NCBI GenBank assembly: GCA_014706295.1
Contig: JACSVZ010000007.1
Location: 682,001-746,000 of the forward strand
Source: Lycocorax pyrrhopterus obiensis
Taxonomy: Eukaryota; Chordata; Aves; Passeriformes; Paradisaeidae
Direction of reading: 5' to 3'
DNA length: 64,000 bases
Part shown: positions 45,217-58,469 of the stretch, in pieces
Layout: each line of letters starts with the position of its first letter
Position numbering within the stretch: the stretch's first letter is position 1
Position numbers and translations under genes: made by a program
Notes under the pieces: model-generated
Databases searched by the model: none
What the model was told of the DNA's origin: nothing
What the model saw: only the letters and a program-made list of their open reading frames with translations

Positions 45217-48095
45217 GGAAGAGGAGCGGGGGGGAAGCCGTGCCGGCCACACGCCCCGCTGTTGCAGCCCGGGGTGGCCTCTGGGGCACCCGCACCCTCC
45301 CCGTGCCCCGCGGGCCAGGGCCGCTCCTCCGAGCGTCCCCCGGGGATTTCAGGCAGGAAAGGGCCCCCTCAGTCCTGCTGACCTTGGCCGGCCCATCCCG
45401 GCTGGTGGTGGGCAGAGCAGAGGTGCTGCTCCGCGGCCCCCCGCCAGTCCCCCTCCGCCGCGAGCTGAGCCCGGTGCCGGGGACACCCTCCCCGCCTCTC
45501 TCCTGGGGGAAGATCCCCGTTCCCAGCACCCACCGGGGTCCCCCCAGGCCTGCCCTCGCCCCCCACCCCCTGACCGTGTCTGCTCCATCCTCCCTCGCCC
45601 GCAAGCCCCCGGCTCCATCCTCTCCCACGGGCCCAGCTTACCCCGGTCACTCCCCATCCCCACAGCCCCCCGACCCCTGCGGTGGGGCCGGGGTGCCCCG
45701 GGGTACTCACTGGCCAGGGAGGGAGCAGGGCCCGGCTCCCTGCGGTGATGTGGGGGTCCTGAGTGGCGATGTGGGGGGCTCCAGACGGCGATGGGGGTGT
45801 CCCCGGTGGCCGCCCACACCCCGGAGGCCGTCAAGTCGGGAGCTGGGCTCCGGCAGCGGCGGCCGAGGCTGCTGCGAGCCTGGCGATGGGAGCAGGTCTT
45901 TCCCCACCTCCTTCCTCCCCTCCTCCTCCTCGTCCTCCCTTGTCTCTCTCTTTCTCTGTCTCTTTTTTTTTTTTCCTCTTTTTTTCCTTAGGGCCAGATA
46001 CTGACGTGTCGGTGTCTCTTAGCAACTGCCTCCACATCTCTGAGCAACAGGAGAGCGGGATGCGGAGCCGCCGAGCCAGGGAGACAGCGGCGGGCGGAGG
46101 TGCCCCCGCCCCAGGGACCTCCTGCCCAGGCCGGGGGACCCGCACCCGCGCGGCCCAGGCACCCGGCAGGGATGCGGCAGGAAGAGGGGCGGCACCCTGC
46201 TCCCCTGCCCCGGTCCCCAGCCCTCCCACACTCTCCCAGCCCCGGGAAGCATCCTCGTGGGATGGGGTGAATCAGGGGTTCCCAGGCGCTGAAAACAGAA
46301 ACAGATGACGTGGCGGCAGAGGGGAGAAACGGGGCAGTCGGGATCCAAGGGGAGCTCTGGGATCCAGAGGCAGCGCTGGGATCCGAGGGGCACTGACACC
46401 CTCCCGTGCTCCTGCCGTGCTCACAGCCCTGGAAAATGCCTCAGGTTGACGTGGACTATTTCGCTCCACGTGAGCTGAAACGTTCCCTTTCCCTTCTCCG
46501 TTTGGAGGGACACGGTGGGGTCAGCCACCTGCCCCCTCCCACCTGAGAATGGCCCTTCGGGATCACAGGGATGCCCGCGGTTTGCTCTGGGAATGCTGCA
46601 ACACCATGGCTCCAGCATTTCTAGGAAGGAGGCACTTCCACAGCCAGCCCGCCCACGTCTAGGGGATCCCTGCTTAATTCTCTCCTGCTGATTTCATGGA
46701 GCTGCTCCTTTTTCCAGCTGGCACTGGCAGCCCGATGCCGGTGCTGGGGGGCCTTTTGCTCCCCGCATCCCATGGGACGGATCCTCCCCGGTGCGGTGCT
46801 GGCAGACAGACGGCACAGCCGCCTCTCCTGGGATGGCATTAACCAGCGCTGCTCCAGGCTCCCGGAGAGCTCCCGGGAGCTCCTGGAGCGCGAGGCCCGG
46901 GCTCCCAGCGGGCTCCAGGAGCCGCGGGAGCCGAGCAGAGCCAGCGACAGCACAGACACCTCATTAGCGCTCAGCCCGGAGCCTGCCAGCGCATCCCTGC
47001 CAGCAGCTGTCGGCGCCGAGGTTTTTTCCACTCCCCCACTGTTCCGGGCTCCACCGGCACCAAGTGAACTGGGGAATCGTCCTGACTGGGGCTGGGCTGC
47101 AGCAGAGCTCGCGTCCTCCTCGCCCGAGCCCCTGTGGAGGTGGCCATGGGGACAGCGTGCCGCGGGGCAGCGTCCCCTGAGGCGGCCGGGGGACGGAGGC
47201 GGCCCTCGGGGCTGGGAAGGAGCCTGGCTGTCCTCCCCCTCCCACCCCTGAACCCCCTGCGTGACCCCAACCCCCCCCAAAATGGCCAAAAGGCATTCCT
47301 GGGACACAAGTGGCCTTAGGTGAGCACTGGCTCCGGGAGTGAGCGCTCCAAGTGCTTCCAGCCCCTTTTTGTGGAAGGAGCGGCAGGACAGCTCCAGGGA
47401 TTCTGGCTCCGTAAATCTACCTTACAGCGGGAGCCTTCTCTCTTTCACTCCATCACTGCTCCCCTCACTCCACGTGCGTGCAGGCTTGGGAAAGGAGGAA
47501 GGAAGGAGTGGGATGGGTGCAGCTCTGCTGCTGAGGGGGGGGGGGGGTTCAAAGCCCCTGGGGAACCATCCCCTCCCTCACCCCTTCCCAAACCCCCGCT
47601 CCCAAATGAGCCCAGCTCCTGCTCAAGACAAGCTGTACACTGATCCTGCCAAAACAGGATCCAGAGCTGAGCCTGGGCTTCCTTTTTCCATTAGGAAAGA
47701 AAGGTGAGGACGCATTAGCCACTGCTTGAAGTGTCCAGAGAGATTTTTCCAACAGCAGGAAGAAGATTCTGGCTCAGACTAAGCTGAGTGCACAGGAATT
47801 GTTGAAGGAAAAGGAATTGCAGATAATTAAGATAGTAAAGATAGAGAAATACATAAATACAGGAACTATATAGAAACAGAGTTGCAAAAACATTATCCCC
47901 TCAGGATGATTAAAAAACCTGATCTTCCCTACAGCAAGGTCCAAGCTTCCTTGTGTGAGGGAATAGGAAATGAGGCAGAATAGGAAACGTCTCTGGTTGC
48001 AGACTAGTAACTGTGATTGCTGCAAGGCAAAAGGCACCACCGTCACCGGGGTGTGGGAAAGGAGACACACCCACCGAGTGCTGGACTTTACTGAA
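45217..48095. other. Intergenic region between LRRC55 and INCENP
   Basis: The left part probably contains LRRC55 noncoding exon(s). A T-rich pyrimidine tract occupies about 45,930-45,995. Open frames at 46.6-47.3 kb lack any recognisable domain or splice pattern. At 47,770-47,960 the base composition becomes A/T-rich, unlike the rest of the window, and may be a decayed repeat. No RNA gene was seen. Confidence 0.45.
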
Positions 48096-48099
48096 CAAC

Positions 48100-48105
48100 T
48101 TTATT
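48100..48105 (-). terminator. INCENP: Poly(A) signal of the complete INCENP copy
   Basis: TTTATT on + (AATAAA on the complement) lies about 95 bp beyond the stop codon at 48198-48200. The 3' UTR is short. Confidence 0.85.
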
Positions 48106-48197
48106 TCTGTACAAAAGAATAAAAAAAAAAAACAATTAAAAATTGTAAATACAGTAGAACACGTCATCCCCAGAAACCCCTCTTCCCGTGCCTTGGC

Positions 48198-51100
48198 TCA
48201 GCTCTGGAAGGTGCAGGAGGGGCCGCAGGAGGGGCCGGGCGGGGAGTGCCACACGGCCGAGCTCGTGCGCTTGAAGTAGCGGGGCTTGCTCTTGTAGAAG
48301 ATGTGCTCCAGCCTGGGGCTGGGGATGGCCCCGAACAGCGCATCCACGTCCACCGGGTGGTAGTACTGGTGCACGATGGCCTGCTGGAGCCGCGCCCCTG
48401 CAACGGGAGCAACAGGAACGCCACACCGATGGATGCAAGCCCCGCCTAAGCCCTTCCCTCCCCTCTGAGAACACACGAGCTGCGCAGGAGGGGTGGGACA
48501 TCTCCCAAAGCCACCGCAGCTCGCTGCTCCTCAGGATTTGGGGCTGCCCCCCCTTTGCTCCGAGAGGACTCTGGTTTCACCTCAGCCCAGGAGCGCTCGC
48601 AGGCAGCGGCGCTGATCGCCTCAGCACACCGGGCTGGGAGCTGCCAGCGCTTCCAGAGGCGCACACGCTCCTGGACTGCGCTTTGCGATGGCTCCAAGCG
48701 AGGCTGGAAAGCTCCAGGGCAGCAGGGAAAGGAAGCCAGCCCGGAGCTAGCACCTACCATCGGCCCAGGCAGGGATGGGCTTCCGAGGGTTGCTCTCGTC
48801 ATCGGTGGAGTCGTCGCTGTTCAGATCCAGCCCGTAGCTGTTCTCGTCGGCCGGGGGCGACCCTGGTCCCTGAGCACCCTTCAGGGACCCGAGGCAGGAT
48901 GTGGAGAGGGATTTCTAAAACCAGACAGAGCAGTGATGAGCAAAGGAAGCAGCACTTCCATGGCTGGGATGGCCCCCAGAGCCCCACAGTGCTCAAATCC
49001 TGAACCACCACAAAACCATCGCTGGGCTCTGTGCCTTGACACCCGCTCCTAAACACTCCCTCCCCGCCTCTTTTCTGTGGAAAAACCTAGGAAAGGCACA
49101 CCCTACACCCAAACCCTTCCACGTATTCTGCGGCAGGTCGGTTTTCCCCTCGCTGGAGCTCTGACACAGCCCCTGAGCAGCCCCCCAGCAGAGGCAGCGC
49201 TCCTTCCCGGCTCCGCGCAGCCTTTCCTGCCGCCCTGCCGGGGGAAGGCTCCGCAGCCGGCACAGCGCGGCTGCCCAGGGCTGCTCCCGCCGGGACGTCG
49301 CCTCAGGACCTGCTGCCCTCCTGTGGCCGCTTCCAGCATCTTCCGACCACTTGTTTTCCCACCGGATTCCCCGTGCCGAGCGCTGCGGTGGCTCCGAGCC
49401 GCGGCGGCCAAGTAGCCACAGCAGGCGAGGGCCCCCCGAGGGCTGTGCCGGGGCCAGGGCTCACCTTGACGGCTTTGCTCGGCCATGTCCCAGGGGCTGG
49501 TGGTTGGAGGGGTTTTTTCTGCTCTGCCAGCTGCTGCTGGCCGTCTGCCTCCTGCAAGACACGGGAACTCAGTCATTCCTCGCTCACACGGAACAGCCTC
49601 TGGAACAGAGCTGTGTTCTCGGCAGCTCTGGCAACATCCAGCCCTCAGTGCCCCCGCGGCTTCTCCTGCAGAAGCACCCCCAAATCCAAGACCCCCAGAT
49701 AAAGCCACTCCTGTGCCTGCTCAGGTCCAGCCCGGCTCTCTGGAGCCCACACTCACCCTCTCTGCTTGGAGCCAGACGTTAAGAGCTGGGAAAAAGGATT
49801 CTGGTGGCTCGAATCTTTTCTCTAGCCCAGGCCCAAGGGGCAGCTCGTTGGGACTCTCTTTCCCCTAATAAAGGGGGAAAAAAATCATTTCTCAAATTCC
49901 TTTTTGACCCGAACCACTTCTTCCCAGAGTTTCCCCTCCTGTGCTGCTCAGCTCTTGGAGTTAGTTCCATTTTCTCCTGCCTGGAAAAGCTCTGCCAGGC
50001 TCATTCTGGCCCAGCTGCTGGCAGCACAGGGAGGATTCGGACCTTAAATTAAATTCATGCAGCACAAAAGAGTCCAAGTACCAGGAACTGAGGGAAGGAG
50101 TGCAGCAGGAGCCCACAGAGGAGGAAGAATCGATCCTGAAGAGGAAGAACCATTTGGGGCATTGATTTTTCACTAACGAAGCAATGAATTTAAGAGTAGA
50201 GAGCGAAAGCAAATGTAACTGTGATATTCTGAGACAGAACCCTGACTTTAAGCACCAACATTCTTTGTGTGAGCGCATACGAAGTGACACAGAGCCACGG
50301 GGCACCTGAGGTTTGGTTTGGGGGTCACATCCTTTGGGCCTGGTGAGGAAATGTGGCAGGAAGACGTGAATAAAGCTCTAATTCCCATATTCATTTCAGG
50401 ATCAGTGAATGCTCTTTGGGGTGTTCTTCCAAATGCCATTTCATGGCTGCCCCCACATCGTGGTAGGGCTGAGGGCTCACCTGCCAGCCAGGGAACCCCA
50501 AGCCCTTGGCTTGTTCCTGCACAGAGCCTCCGTACAATAAGTCATTAGCGTTATTGTACTTGACCCTCTGAACAACATCCCAGCAGCACGGCACTTGGAA
50601 AACACCCGACCCTGAACCCAGCCTGTGTGCTGCAGAGAGGCTGATCCCAGGACACTCCAACCCCACCTCGGTGGCCTGGCCAGCCAACGCCGCTGGCTCC
50701 AGCTGTGCTTGGGGGGGCTTCTCCTTCCCTCGCTGCTTGGGATCCCTGGGGAAAAGAGGGAATTTAGAGAGGGAAGCATGTCCATCTGTCCCTCACCCTC
50801 TTACAGCCTCCTGCTCCTGCCCCCCAACCTCCAGGCAGCCCCAGAGCCCAGTTCCAACACCACATTTACATCCACTGCTTCCCCATGCCCACGGCCAACT
50901 CCCTGCTCCCGGACAGGCACCAGCTCACACCTCTCCTTCGCTTGTCCCAGCTGCTGCTGCTCCAGAAGGTTCTTCAGTTCCAAGACTTTCTTCCCTCTTT
51001 CCTTCACTTCATCCTCTCTTCTTTTCTGCAGTGGTTCTTGCTGCTCGTTTTCCTCCTGAAGCAAGAGGAAAACCCTGTAAGCCTCCAGCAGCCGGGACTC

Positions 51101-54100
51101 GTCTCCCTTCTGTCCCAACCCAACCTCAGCTGCCTGGACAGAGATCTGGCAGCCCGGACCCCAAAATCCCCGCAGAAGCAGGCAGTGACCTGTCCCTGTC
51201 CCACCAGCCACACCAACACAGCAGCTCCCTGCTATCCCTGTCCTTTTCCACGTGCAGGAGGGCCCTGAGTTGCTCTTACCCCTCTCGGTGCTTTCTGCTT
51301 CCGTGCCTCCACTTCCCCGTGTTTCTTGGACGTTTTCCTCTTGCTCCGCTCCTCTGCCACCTTCTCTTCCCGCACCTGCACCTGAGAAAGCCTCACCCGT
51401 GGGCTCCACTGCTCCAAGGACACACCTCACACAGCCGTGGAGGCAGGTCTGGAGCTCGGGATATCCCAGGTCCTAAGGAGGACGCAGCACCCAGCAGTGG
51501 GAGCGCTTTTGTCCACTCAGGGTTTGGGAAGGGCCGAAAGGAGCAGGACTCCTTGTTTTCCAAGGCTGACCCTTTCCAAAGGTCTCTTCAGTCCAGCCCA
51601 AAATGAGCACCCAGAGACTGCTCAGGCTCTGGGCCCTCAGGCACAGCTCCCTCAGCCCTTCACAGCCATAACACAGCAGCAGCACTGGCACGTGGCCACC
51701 AGCCCAGCCTGCCCCCCGAAAAAGGGCCAGGCCAGGCTCTGAAACCCAAACCTGACCCAAATGCACCCCCAGCTGAGTCACACTCTAGTCTGAGCACGTG
51801 GGCCAGGTGAGGCTGTCACCTGCAGGGCTGTGCCCAGGGCAGGCAGGGGCTGCCACATTCCCTGAACGCAGAGCGGCGTGAACAGGGCCTGTCCCAAAAG
51901 GACTGCGCAGAGGGATGGGGAACAAAAGCCTCCCCTTGTCAGAAGGGATTCTGGCGTGCACGGACCTTGCCAGTGCCCTGCTCACACCTCCTGGTCTCAC
52001 AGCTCCGGGAGAGGCCCAAAGCCCACTCAGCCTTCTCACCTTCTCATCACTCTGCAGGATCTTCTGCTCCATCCGCTTCTTCTTCTTTTCCTCCATCTGT
52101 TCCGCGCGCTCCCGAGCCTGCAGGGCCTTCCTCAGGCGCTCTTCCCTCTTCCTGGGCAGCGCGTGGGCAAGAGGGGCCCGTTAGCCCTGCCTGCTCCCAG
52201 AGGGCTCATTCCAAGCGGGAGGCACGTGGCAAGTCTGCGCTGACCACGGAAAGAGCGGGGGGAAAGGGGCCCAACTCACTGCTTCATTTCTGCCTGACGC
52301 CGTCTCTTCTCCTCCTCCACTTTGTTCTTCCTCTGTTCCTCAGCCTCCTGCTTCTTCCGGAGGTTCTCCAGTCTCTGCCTCTCCTTCTCCTGAAGGGAGA
52401 AGGGTTTGGACTGTACCAGGTGCTGGGGGCTGTGCCTCCCCTCAGGCAGCCTGGTACACACAGTCACTGCTGGAGCCATTCACCTGGGCACCGGGATGGG
52501 GAGTGAGCAGGAGGGGAGACAACACATACTTGGCAACAGGGATGATCCAATGCAAGCAGAGGTACAGGAGGGAAAAGCCTCAATCCTTCAGCTGCAGAGA
52601 ATATATTTAGAAAAGAACAGCACACCCCTGCTGTAGGTGACCACCTGTCCCGGGAGCCAGGAGAACGGTGGAGAGGGAGCACAGGGCAGCCTGGCTCAGA
52701 GGCCAGAAGCTCCCAGCAGGGTGCCCAGTCCCAGCAGAACACACCTGCACAGAGATCCTGTCACCTCACCACTGATGTGGCCAGAGGGCTGACGGGCATT
52801 GGCGTGAGGGGAGAGCGTGGTCAGTGTGTCCAGCCCCACGGATAAGGTGTCATACTTACAACAAAGTCTCCCTGAGGAGAAAGGACACAAAAAACACGAT
52901 TGAAGGTTTGGAAGAAGCACCAGAACTCCCCTTCCCAGCACACACAGCCTGTTCTCCTCCCCGCCCTTGGACACAACCCACCTTCAGGTTGGGCCGGGTG
53001 GGAGTGTTGCATTTGATGAAGTCCTTGATGCCACCCCCTTGTCCCTGCAGGAAGTTCTTCAGTGGCCTGACAGCCTGAGGAGAGAGAGAGAGGGAGGGAG
53101 GGAGCTCAGGGCCTGCCTGGGACAGGGGGCACAGGGCTGTGGCACCACTCACCTTGCTGGCCGGAGAGGGGGACGACGGAGCCTGGTTCGCCAAGGCCTT
53201 GTGCTTCTCATCCAAGGGGGAAAGGGCCCGGCCGCCCGGCTGCTGCCCGTGCCACAGGACACCCAGGGCTTGCTTGCAGCCTCTCATCCTGGTGGCATTA
53301 GCAGGAGGGACATGAAGTGGCTGTCACACTCCCCAGAGGGATTTACTGGCTGTTTTACACTTCCCCCAAAACCTCCCCAGCAACGCGCAGTGAGGACACA
53401 CATCAGGTGTTCCGGGAGTCAGGTCAGGTATTCCAGACACTCACACAGACAAAAACAACCAGGTCAGTCACTCGCTCCCCGACCAGCCCCTCAGGAGCCC
53501 TTGGGGTCACCTCCCAGCTCTGAGCTAACTGTGCTGGGGCACCTCTGCCGGTCTGTGCAGGGCCTCGGGTGCTCCTCCCCATGCCAGACTCAGTCCCAGA
53601 CCCAAACAAGGCTCCAAAAGTCACAAGGGACTTCCAGGAGACAGGATCCGGCCAAAGGAGATTTCAGAGCTACTGGAAGCTGGGAGGGGAAGGCAGGGAA
53701 ACAACCCCCCCACGGCCCTTTTTAACACAAATGACTTAAAATGCTAAACCCTGAGTCCCTCTAGACCCTGGCTCATCCCTGCTCCTTGCAGCGTCTCCTA
53801 CCACATGCGGGAGGGATTCTCCTGGGACTTGGCACAGCGGGGCTGTTCCTGGCTCTTCTGGGGTTCACTGCCGGGATTTACGTGGCTTCCTGTGGAGAAA
53901 TCTGCAGTCAGTGCCACATGAGAGGCATCCAGCTCCCTCCAGGGACTCTTCCCTCCACTCCAGCTCCAGCTGCTTGTCAGATCCTGCAGCTCCCACAGGG
54001 AACAGAAACCCCACCCAACTCCTCCTTCTTGCTCAGAGGCACAGAAAATAATCAGGACCTCTAAATCTTCACGTAACGCAACCCCAGAGGGAAAGGACCT

Positions 54101-57100
54101 GACATTCCGTGGAAGACTCCAGCTCCAGGAGCTCCTTCCCAAATGTCCCCACTCACTCGTTGAAGCTGGACAGGGCAGTGTCTGCCCCACGGCTTGGACA
54201 CATTTACCTGTCCTTGCCCACCTAACTGATGTCACCTCTTCAGGAGGCACAAACTTTACCTGGAAAGCTTCCCCTTGAGTGGTCAGAACTGGTTCTGTTT
54301 CAACACAAATCCCGTATTTCCCAAGAACGCCCCCCCGAGCCCTAGGTCTGTGTGTGCTGAGGGCTGCATGCAGGGAAAGCACGAGCACCTGGAAGTTACC
54401 TGCAGCATTCCCTGCCTGCTGCTCCAGAGGGGACAGGTGCCGTGCAGGAGGGCTGGCGGCTTGGGGACTTGTGCTTGGAACGAGGACATCTCCAGGAGCC
54501 TGCAGGGAAAGGGGACAAGCATTCCCTCAGCACAGCTGCTCCCAAGAACAAGGCTACCAGGGCCCTGCTGCCCTGGAAAAGCCAGCTGCTTGCTCGGATA
54601 GGGTGGGTTTCCCCTCCCATGCGCTGGCTCATTTTGGGACACCGGCCACATCCCTGCATCCAGCGACAACCTCAGCAAAGGTGCTGACTGAGCAAGAAGG
54701 TGTCCACACAGCCTGAGCGTTGTTCCTTGGAACTCACCTTTTCCCTCGGGGAATTTGGTGCCAGCTCAGGCCTGTAAAGGGGAAAAAAAAAGCTACTTTA
54801 ATAATTCGAACTCTCTCTGAAGGCGAGTTACGGGTGATGGAGGCAGCATTTGGGACCCCAGGGGAGGTGCAGGTTCCTAAGCACATCCAGAGGCTGTTCC
54901 AGCCAGGCACACCAAGGCTGGGCTGTAAATTCCTCTGAGGGGCTCAACGCCCCATAACCAGCTTCGGCCCCAGTAGCAGGTAAGGAGGGAGCTCCGGCAG
55001 CCCTGTGCTGTCCCTTCCTTTCCTGTCCCCTTTCCAGCCAGAGCAGACCTGACTGACCACCAGCATCCCGGCATTCCGGGGCCAGCGGCAGCTGGGAGTT
55101 CCAGGAACCCCAGGACACACCACCGCCCACCCCAGTGAAGGGCTTCACTTCACTGTGCCTGAGCAGCACAACGTGAAGTCTCATCCAGCCCCAGGGGACA
55201 GCAACACCTGGGCGGTCCCTGATAAAATCTGTGACAGAAGAGCCACCTGGAGAGTGTCCTCACAGGGAATTCTGGGATCCCTTCCCACCTGCCTCCCGTG
55301 GCAGCCTCACCTTGTGCCGCTGGTCGCATCTTCTTCCACAAAAGCCTCCAAGGAGCTCTGACCTGGAGAGGAAAGCCTAAGTGGGGCTGGGGATTTCACT
55401 CCCAGGCTCCCAACAGCCACAGGGTGCACATGGAGGAGCTCAGGCTTCCTCCCAGGAACACGGATTGCTCAGCTTTCCCCACCAGCACCACACCTCCCTC
55501 GAGTGCCACCGAATCTGGAGTGGGCTGGGAAGGCAGAGCACCGAGGCAGCAGCTCTGCTGCCTGCAGCCTGCTCCAGCTGCCTGTGTCACAGCCAGCACT
55601 CCCAGGCCATTGGCTGCAGCTCCTGCCTCCCTGCATGCTGGGGTGCGGGGATCCGGGGGGTTTGGGCTGATTCCAGGCTCCTTCCACCCCCCCATCACAC
55701 CCCTTCGCTCCAAGTGTTATAACAAATGCCTGGATACGGCGTGACTCAAGGCTGACAAAGCTGAATTCCAGAGGCCTCCATGCTCCGCCACAGCCCGCTC
55801 GCCTGCAGCAGCAATGGCTTTGGAAAGCCCAAACAGCCAAACCCTGTCAGGAGCAGCAGGAATGGAGGATACAAGGGATTGGGAGCTACCAGGAATAGCC
55901 CGGGCTCCTGACCCCTGTTCCTCTGGTGACACAGCTAGTTTGAGTCTCTTCTATCCTCCCCCAAGAAGCATTTGAGCTCCTCTGCCCATTTCAGCCTCAT
56001 TTCGGGGCCGCACTTTCAGCCCTATTGATTTTTTTGGAGAGCTGGCAGATGCCATAAATTAAAGCCCTTCCCCAGGGAATGCAGCAGTCTCTCCCAGTCC
56101 AAAGGCACACGTGGCTGGAACCAGCCTGGCCACGCTCCCCCTTCCACCACCGCGCTTTCTGCCCACTCCCAGCCTGCACACCCCGACTCCACCCGCACCC
56201 CAGCACAGCCCTGGCCTGAAGCCGCGCCCCAGGAGCCCACAAGGACAAGGAGACTCGGGGGAGCCGGAGCCGGGGATGAGCCGCTCCGCACCCGCCTGGA
56301 AGCGGTGCAGGGACTCACAGCTCACTCTGCTGGAGGCCGAGGAGGACTCTCGCGCCGCTGCCTTCCTGGCCATGGCCCTGCCGATGGATCTCCGGATCAT
56401 GTTCTCCCTCCTGCTGGCCAGGGAGCACTTTGCCGCCAGGGAAGCCCTGTGGCTCTTGCGGGGGGCACCCACCCCGCTCCGGCGGCGCGTCCTGGATTTC
56501 TCTGTCGCGCTTTTACCGGGGGAATCCTGGAAGAGCAGTGTCTCGAGGCCTTGGGGAGCTCCATCTCCCGGGAGCGCAGCAGGATCGCCATTCCGAGAGG
56601 CCTTGGGAGTGGAGGTGCTGGCTCTCCTGGGGTCCTGCTCCCCATCCCTTCCTGGCTGTTCAGCCGGGATCCCAGAGACCTCCCGCAGCTCGGCCGCTGC
56701 ATCCCCCTCAGGCAGCTGCTCCCCCAAAACTGCTGGAGGGGCTGCACCACCCCCAGCAGCGCCCTGGGGACGCTCCTGGCAATCCGGATCTGCCGTGGGA
56801 ACACGTGCTTCCACAGGCTGCTTCCCGGGCAGAGCCGGGAGCCGGGGCGCGGTGCCAGCCTGAGATCCCGGAGCACGGCCGGGCACGGACACATCCTGCC
56901 CCTCACGGCCGGGGCTGCGGGACTGCTCCTGGCGCAGGCACCGCTGGGAATTCAGACTGGAAGACAGCAGCTTGACACCGCTCCTCCTTCGGGATAACCT
57001 TGAAGGAGAAGAATTTTGGAGGAAGCGATGAAGGAGTCGTCTGCTCCCAAATAAATTTTAGAGGGAAATGCAGACAGTGTTAAAGGGAAACTGCTGCTGG

Positions 57101-58466
57101 CTTCTCCACTGCACCGCTCCCCCTCACAGCCCATCCTATCCCTGGGGAGAGGCACGTGGACCAGCCCATGCTGGGTACCCAAAGTCAGGTGTGGGAAAGG
57201 TGTATTTAGCCCTGCGCCAAGAGCTGGGTTCACCCCCCACCCTGGGAGCAGCGCCCTGGGGCAGAGGACAGCACCCGCAGAGGGACACGCGGTGTGTCAC
57301 CTCCCCGCTGACAGGCCCGGCTGCCTCAGCACAGCTTCCCAAACCGAGTCTGAGCGGGGGAAAACACAAACAGGAGTTCGCTGGGCTGCTCCCCTGCAGA
57401 AAGCGTGACCTGAGCACCCAGAGCAGGGCCCGGAGCTCTCCCCGCCCCGCTCCGAAGCGCTGCTGCTCCCGCCCTCCCTCGCACACACACAAACCTCCCA
57501 CGCTCCCGCTATTCCTGCTGCTCTCCCCACCCTCCATGTCTGCTTCCTGACAGTCTCCCAGCTCTAACTCGTCCTCCTGTGGGCTTTCCACCACGGTTAG
57601 CACGATTTTAGTGCCCCAACACACTAACGGATCAGGTTTGGGCAGCTTTAAAAGTGCGGTGGGTTCTAAGCAAGTCACTTGGAATTTCCACTTCAGCCCC
57701 TCGAGGAACCCTTGGAGCCCCCCCGCCTGCCAACTCGGACGTGGTGCTGGGAACACACCCCTTTCCCAAGTTTTCCAGGCACTGACACAGAGACAGGGGG
57801 TGAACACCAAGAGCAGCAACCTCACGCCAAAAGCTAAACCCGATGAGACAAAACCCAAATCTAAACAGACAAGAAAATAGAGTGTTTATTATTCTTTAAC
57901 TATAACCAGCAAAAAAAAAAAAAAAGTGAAGGAAAGCAGCCAACTTTATCCCAAACCCTCACCAGAATCCAAGCAGTGCCCATGTGCCCCTTTGATAACT
58001 CAGGGAATGCAGGCACTGTTTTGTTCCATCCAAACTTCATGAGGTACAGTCAGAGCAAGCTGACCCACTCACCTCCTCCTGCTCAGCTCCTTGTTTTCGT
58101 CCCTCATCCAGGAGGACTGCCTTTTCCTGGGCTTCCTCCTCTGTGATGGCGTTTTGGGCAAGAGCATGGGCTCATCCCTGAAGCTGCTGTGAGGCAGAAG
58201 AGGCAGAGCACAGATTGCTTCCCCCACTGCCCACGCCAACCCTCCCAAAACAAGGGAAGGAAGGGGCCCAAACCCACCCGCGCCCAGCTGGGAGCTCAGG
58301 TGGGCACAGAAGGGTCCCCTCAGGGTGGTCCCCACCTCTTGAGCATCCTCATGCCCTGCTCCTCCACCTCCCGCAGCCAGGCCAGGTGCTTGTGCTGGGC
58401 ATCGCAGAGGAAGCGGGACAGCCTCTGCCGGCACACTTCCAGCAGCTGCTGGGGACCCTCCGCCAT
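48198..58466 (-). CDS. INCENP: INCENP paralogue (complete copy), chromosomal passenger complex scaffold
   Basis: Inner centromere protein binds survivin/borealin through its N terminus and activates Aurora B through its IN-box. Exons (complement): 58336-58466, 58073-58186, 56319-56998, 55311-55362, 54738-54771, 54400-54499, 54208-54294, 53802-53889, 53153-53288, 52982-53074, 52860-52871, 52280-52389, 52040-52151, 51280-51381, 50931-51055, 50667-50745, (50481-50567 optional), 49465-49551, 48758-48914, 48198-48397. All phases agree; 832 or 861 aa (human 918). N terminus: [20 protein letters not shown], then [10 protein letters not shown]. Coiled coil: [21 protein letters not shown] terminus: [28 protein letters not shown] and [14 protein letters not shown] with the Aurora TSS site. 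The helix-rich middle is far shorter than in mammals. Exons at 54,208-54,499 are the least certain. Confidence 0.93.
50481..50567 (-). other. INCENP: Candidate optional 87-nt INCENP exon
   Basis: Between TTGTTCAG and GTGAGC the complement is open for exactly 29 codons in phase 0 ([14 protein letters not shown] to GFPGWQ). The flanking coding exons also meet in phase 0 without it, so it could be included or skipped. No similarity to mammalian INCENP was recognised. Confidence 0.4.
52860..52871 (-). other. INCENP: 12-nt INCENP microexon
   Basis: CCTCAG/GGAGACTTTGTT/GTAAGT encodes Gly-Asp-Phe-Val. It joins ...TRPNLK to [10 protein letters not shown] and reproduces the human junction [17 protein letters not shown]. 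The position and in-frame length make it a real coding microexon. Confidence 0.8.
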
Positions 58467-58469
58467 CGC

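Noticed and set aside
46621..47309. Overlapping open frames on both strands between LRRC55 and INCENP
   Set aside because: No domain, no splice pattern, Pro/Arg/Gly/Ser composition typical of chance frames in GC-rich DNA.
57136..57858. Open frame on - considered as an extra INCENP exon
   Set aside because: Exon 2 (58073) and exon 3 (56998) join directly in the right phase (AG+G, RLSRRR) exactly as in the + copy; the frame has no convincing acceptor/donor pair.
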